7,226 nt of DNA from Phycisphaerales bacterium (GTDB taxonomy: Bacteria; Planctomycetota; Phycisphaerae; SM23-33): NCBI GenBank assembly GCA_003153915.1, contig PMBX01000124.1:1648-8873 (forward strand), in the 5' to 3' direction. A program made the position numbers and the translations under genes. Every line of letters starts with the position of its first letter. Positions within the stretch are counted from its first letter, which is position 1. The notes beneath the pieces are model-generated. The model was not told where the DNA came from, ran no database searches, and worked only from the letters and a program-made list of their open reading frames with translations. Shown piece by piece: positions 5,942 to 7,226 of this stretch.

Positions 5942-7226
5942 ATGGACGGTAGCGGACGCATCACCGTAACCCCCACCGACAACGGTGCGGTTGTGAAAAA
6001 CCCCTCAATGGGCTGGGTTCTGCACTTTTACGACAATATCCTCGACTGGTACGGCACGCGGCTGGCCCCGGAAGACACCCTCGACGACTTCCCCGGCCTA
6101 AACGTGGTCTACCTCCGCGTGCCATGGGCGTACATCGAGCCGCAACGGGGCCAGTTCAACTGGGCGCTGCTGGACGGTCCCGCCCAGCGGTTTATCGCCA
6201 AGGGCGGCCAGGCCGCCTACCTCTTCTCCTGCTGCGAGGGGCACAGCGGCATCGTCTATGGCGCGCCCAAATGGGTGGAAGACGCAGGCGCCAAGGGCCA
6301 CTGGTTCAGCCACCGCAAGGACGGAATCCAATATTGGGAACCCGACTACGCCGATCCGGTCTTCCTGGAACACCTCGAGCATTTCCTAGCCGAGGCGGCG
6401 CGGCGGTTCGACGGCAATGACGACGTGGCGTTCTTCGACGTCGGCTCCTACGGCATCTGGGGAGAGGGCCACACCTATCACAGCACCAAAATCGATTTCC
6501 CCGCCCAAGTCATCGAGAAACACATCGAATTGCACCAGAAGTATTTCAAGAAGACCCTCATCGCCATCAACGACGACCTGTTCGCCTCCGCCTACGGAAA
6601 GACGCCCGAACCGCGCTGCACGCGCGCCCGCTACTGGGCCGGCCAGGGCAACTTCACCCTACGCGACGACAGCATCATGGTCTCCCTTCTGGCGGCCTAC
6701 AGGAGCCACGACATGGCTCAGGCGTTCTGGCCGCACCAACCTGTAATCCTGGAATGCGAGCATTACGGCGGAGCAAAGCCTAGAGGTTCCTGGGGAGACG
6801 GCAGCAAGTACATCGAGGCGATGGAGGTCTACCACGCCAGTTACGTCTCGGTCCACTGGTGGCCGCGGGAATTCCTCCATGAGTGCGGGGAGCTGGTGGC
6901 GACAATGAACCGCCGCCTGGGATACCGCCTGCGACTGTTGGAGGCATCCTGGCCGGCGGAGATGAAAATCACCGGCCCGTTCCCCTTCGCCGCACGCTGG
7001 ACCAACGCGGGCGTGGCGCCCTGCTACCCCGGCGGACATCCTGCCGTGACGTTCAAGAACGCAAACGGCGGGATTATCGCGGTCTTCGCCGATTCGGCCT
7101 TCAACGTGCGCAGCCTGCCCGTCGCCCCAGCCGACAAACTCCAAGCCGTCGACCAGCGGGCCGAATTCGTCGTCCCCTCCACCCTCGCCCCCGGCGAATA
7201 CGACGTGTTCGTCTCCGTCGGCTCGG
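5942..7226 (+). CDS. Glycoside-hydrolase-like (TIM-barrel) protein with DUF4832-type C-terminal region, 3' truncated
   Basis: Reading from ATG at 5942, 428 codons stay open to the window edge, so the stop lies outside. The N-terminal part looks like a clan GH-A barrel. It has NPSMGWVLHFY (20-30), then VVYLRVPWAYIEPQRGQFNWALLD (55-78), the W-x(n)-EP-x-G-x-[FY]-x-[FW] pattern of the first strands in beta-galactosidase-like families. VAFFDVGSYGIWGEGH (162-177) places E175 as candidate acid/base. PVILECEHYG (267-276) has E271 and E273 as candidate nucleophiles. The stretch MKITGPFPFAARWTNAGVAPCYPGGHPAVTF (341-371) matches the beta-sandwich start of DUF4832 proteins (x-W-x-N-x-G-x-APxY), and the remainder continues as strands. 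No signal peptide is present, so a cytoplasmic enzyme on an imported or internal glycoside is the simplest reading. The substrate is unknown. It is transcribed divergently from the radical SAM/dehydrogenase/sialidase-like group, with its own promoter and ribosome binding site. Confidence 0.85.
   Translation, partial: MDGSGRITVTPTDNGAVVKNPSMGWVLHFYDNILDWYGTRLAPEDTLDDFPGLNVVYLRVPWAYIEPQRGQFNWALLDGPAQRFIAKGGQAAYLFSCCEGHSGIVYGAPKWVEDAGAKGHWFSHRKDGIQYWEPDYADPVFLEHLEHFLAEAARRFDGNDDVAFFDVGSYGIWGEGHTYHSTKIDFPAQVIEKHIELHQKYFKKTLIAINDDLFASAYGKTPEPRCTRARYWAGQGNFTLRDDSIMVSLLAAYRSHDMAQAFWPHQPVILECEHYGGAKPRGSWGDGSKYIEAMEVYHASYVSVHWWPREFLHECGELVATMNRRLGYRLRLLEASWPAEMKITGPFPFAARWTNAGVAPCYPGGHPAVTFKNANGGIIAVFADSAFNVRSLPVAPADKLQAVDQRAEFVVPSTLAPGEYDVFVSVGS

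Noticed and set aside
1..7226. CRISPR array, tRNA/rRNA, insertion sequence or phage genes
   Set aside because: No spaced direct repeats, tRNA or rRNA segments, terminal inverted repeats, transposase or phage-type proteins were seen on either strand.

Overview
This is a GC-rich bacterial window, carrying five minus-strand genes and one divergent plus-strand gene. The mix points to the Planctomycetota or a related PVC-type lineage, probably an environmental genome. It holds a sialidase-fold protein, a DUF4832-type glycosidase-like protein, a B12-type radical SAM enzyme, a PGDH-like dehydrogenase and an orphan HEAT-like lipoprotein. No ribosomal or other marker gene is present, so the assignment is only a guess.

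Minus strand, in transcription order: a cobalamin-domain radical SAM protein (4285-5727), a D-2-hydroxyacid dehydrogenase (3276-4241), a BNR/Asp-box sialidase-like protein (2064-3227), a large predicted lipoprotein (433-1908), and the N-terminal part of an Nramp-family metal transporter (1-307, running off the left edge). The first three are separated by only 43 and 48 bases and look like one transcription unit. The lipoprotein follows after 155 bases and the transporter after 125 bases; these may or may not be co-transcribed. I see no convincing rho-independent terminator between any of them.

Plus strand: a glycoside-hydrolase-like protein with a DUF4832-like C-terminal region starts at 5942 and runs off the right edge. 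It is missed by a search for closed ORFs because its stop codon lies outside the window. The 214-base divergent intergenic region (5728-5941) carries most of the regulatory structure. There is a sigma70-like promoter for the plus-strand gene, with a GGACAA-N8-TTGTCC inverted repeat overlapping its -10 element. There is also a pair of mutually exclusive hairpins just upstream of the radical SAM gene, one of which displays the only ribosome-binding-site-like bases in its loop.

Functionally, the window pairs two carbohydrate-active-looking proteins without signal peptides with a PGDH-like dehydrogenase and a B12-type radical SAM enzyme of unknown reaction. One reading is an intracellular pathway handling an unusual sugar or sugar acid, controlled from the divergent promoter. 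That is inference only: no substrate can be read from the sequence. The transporter and the lipoprotein have no evident link to it.
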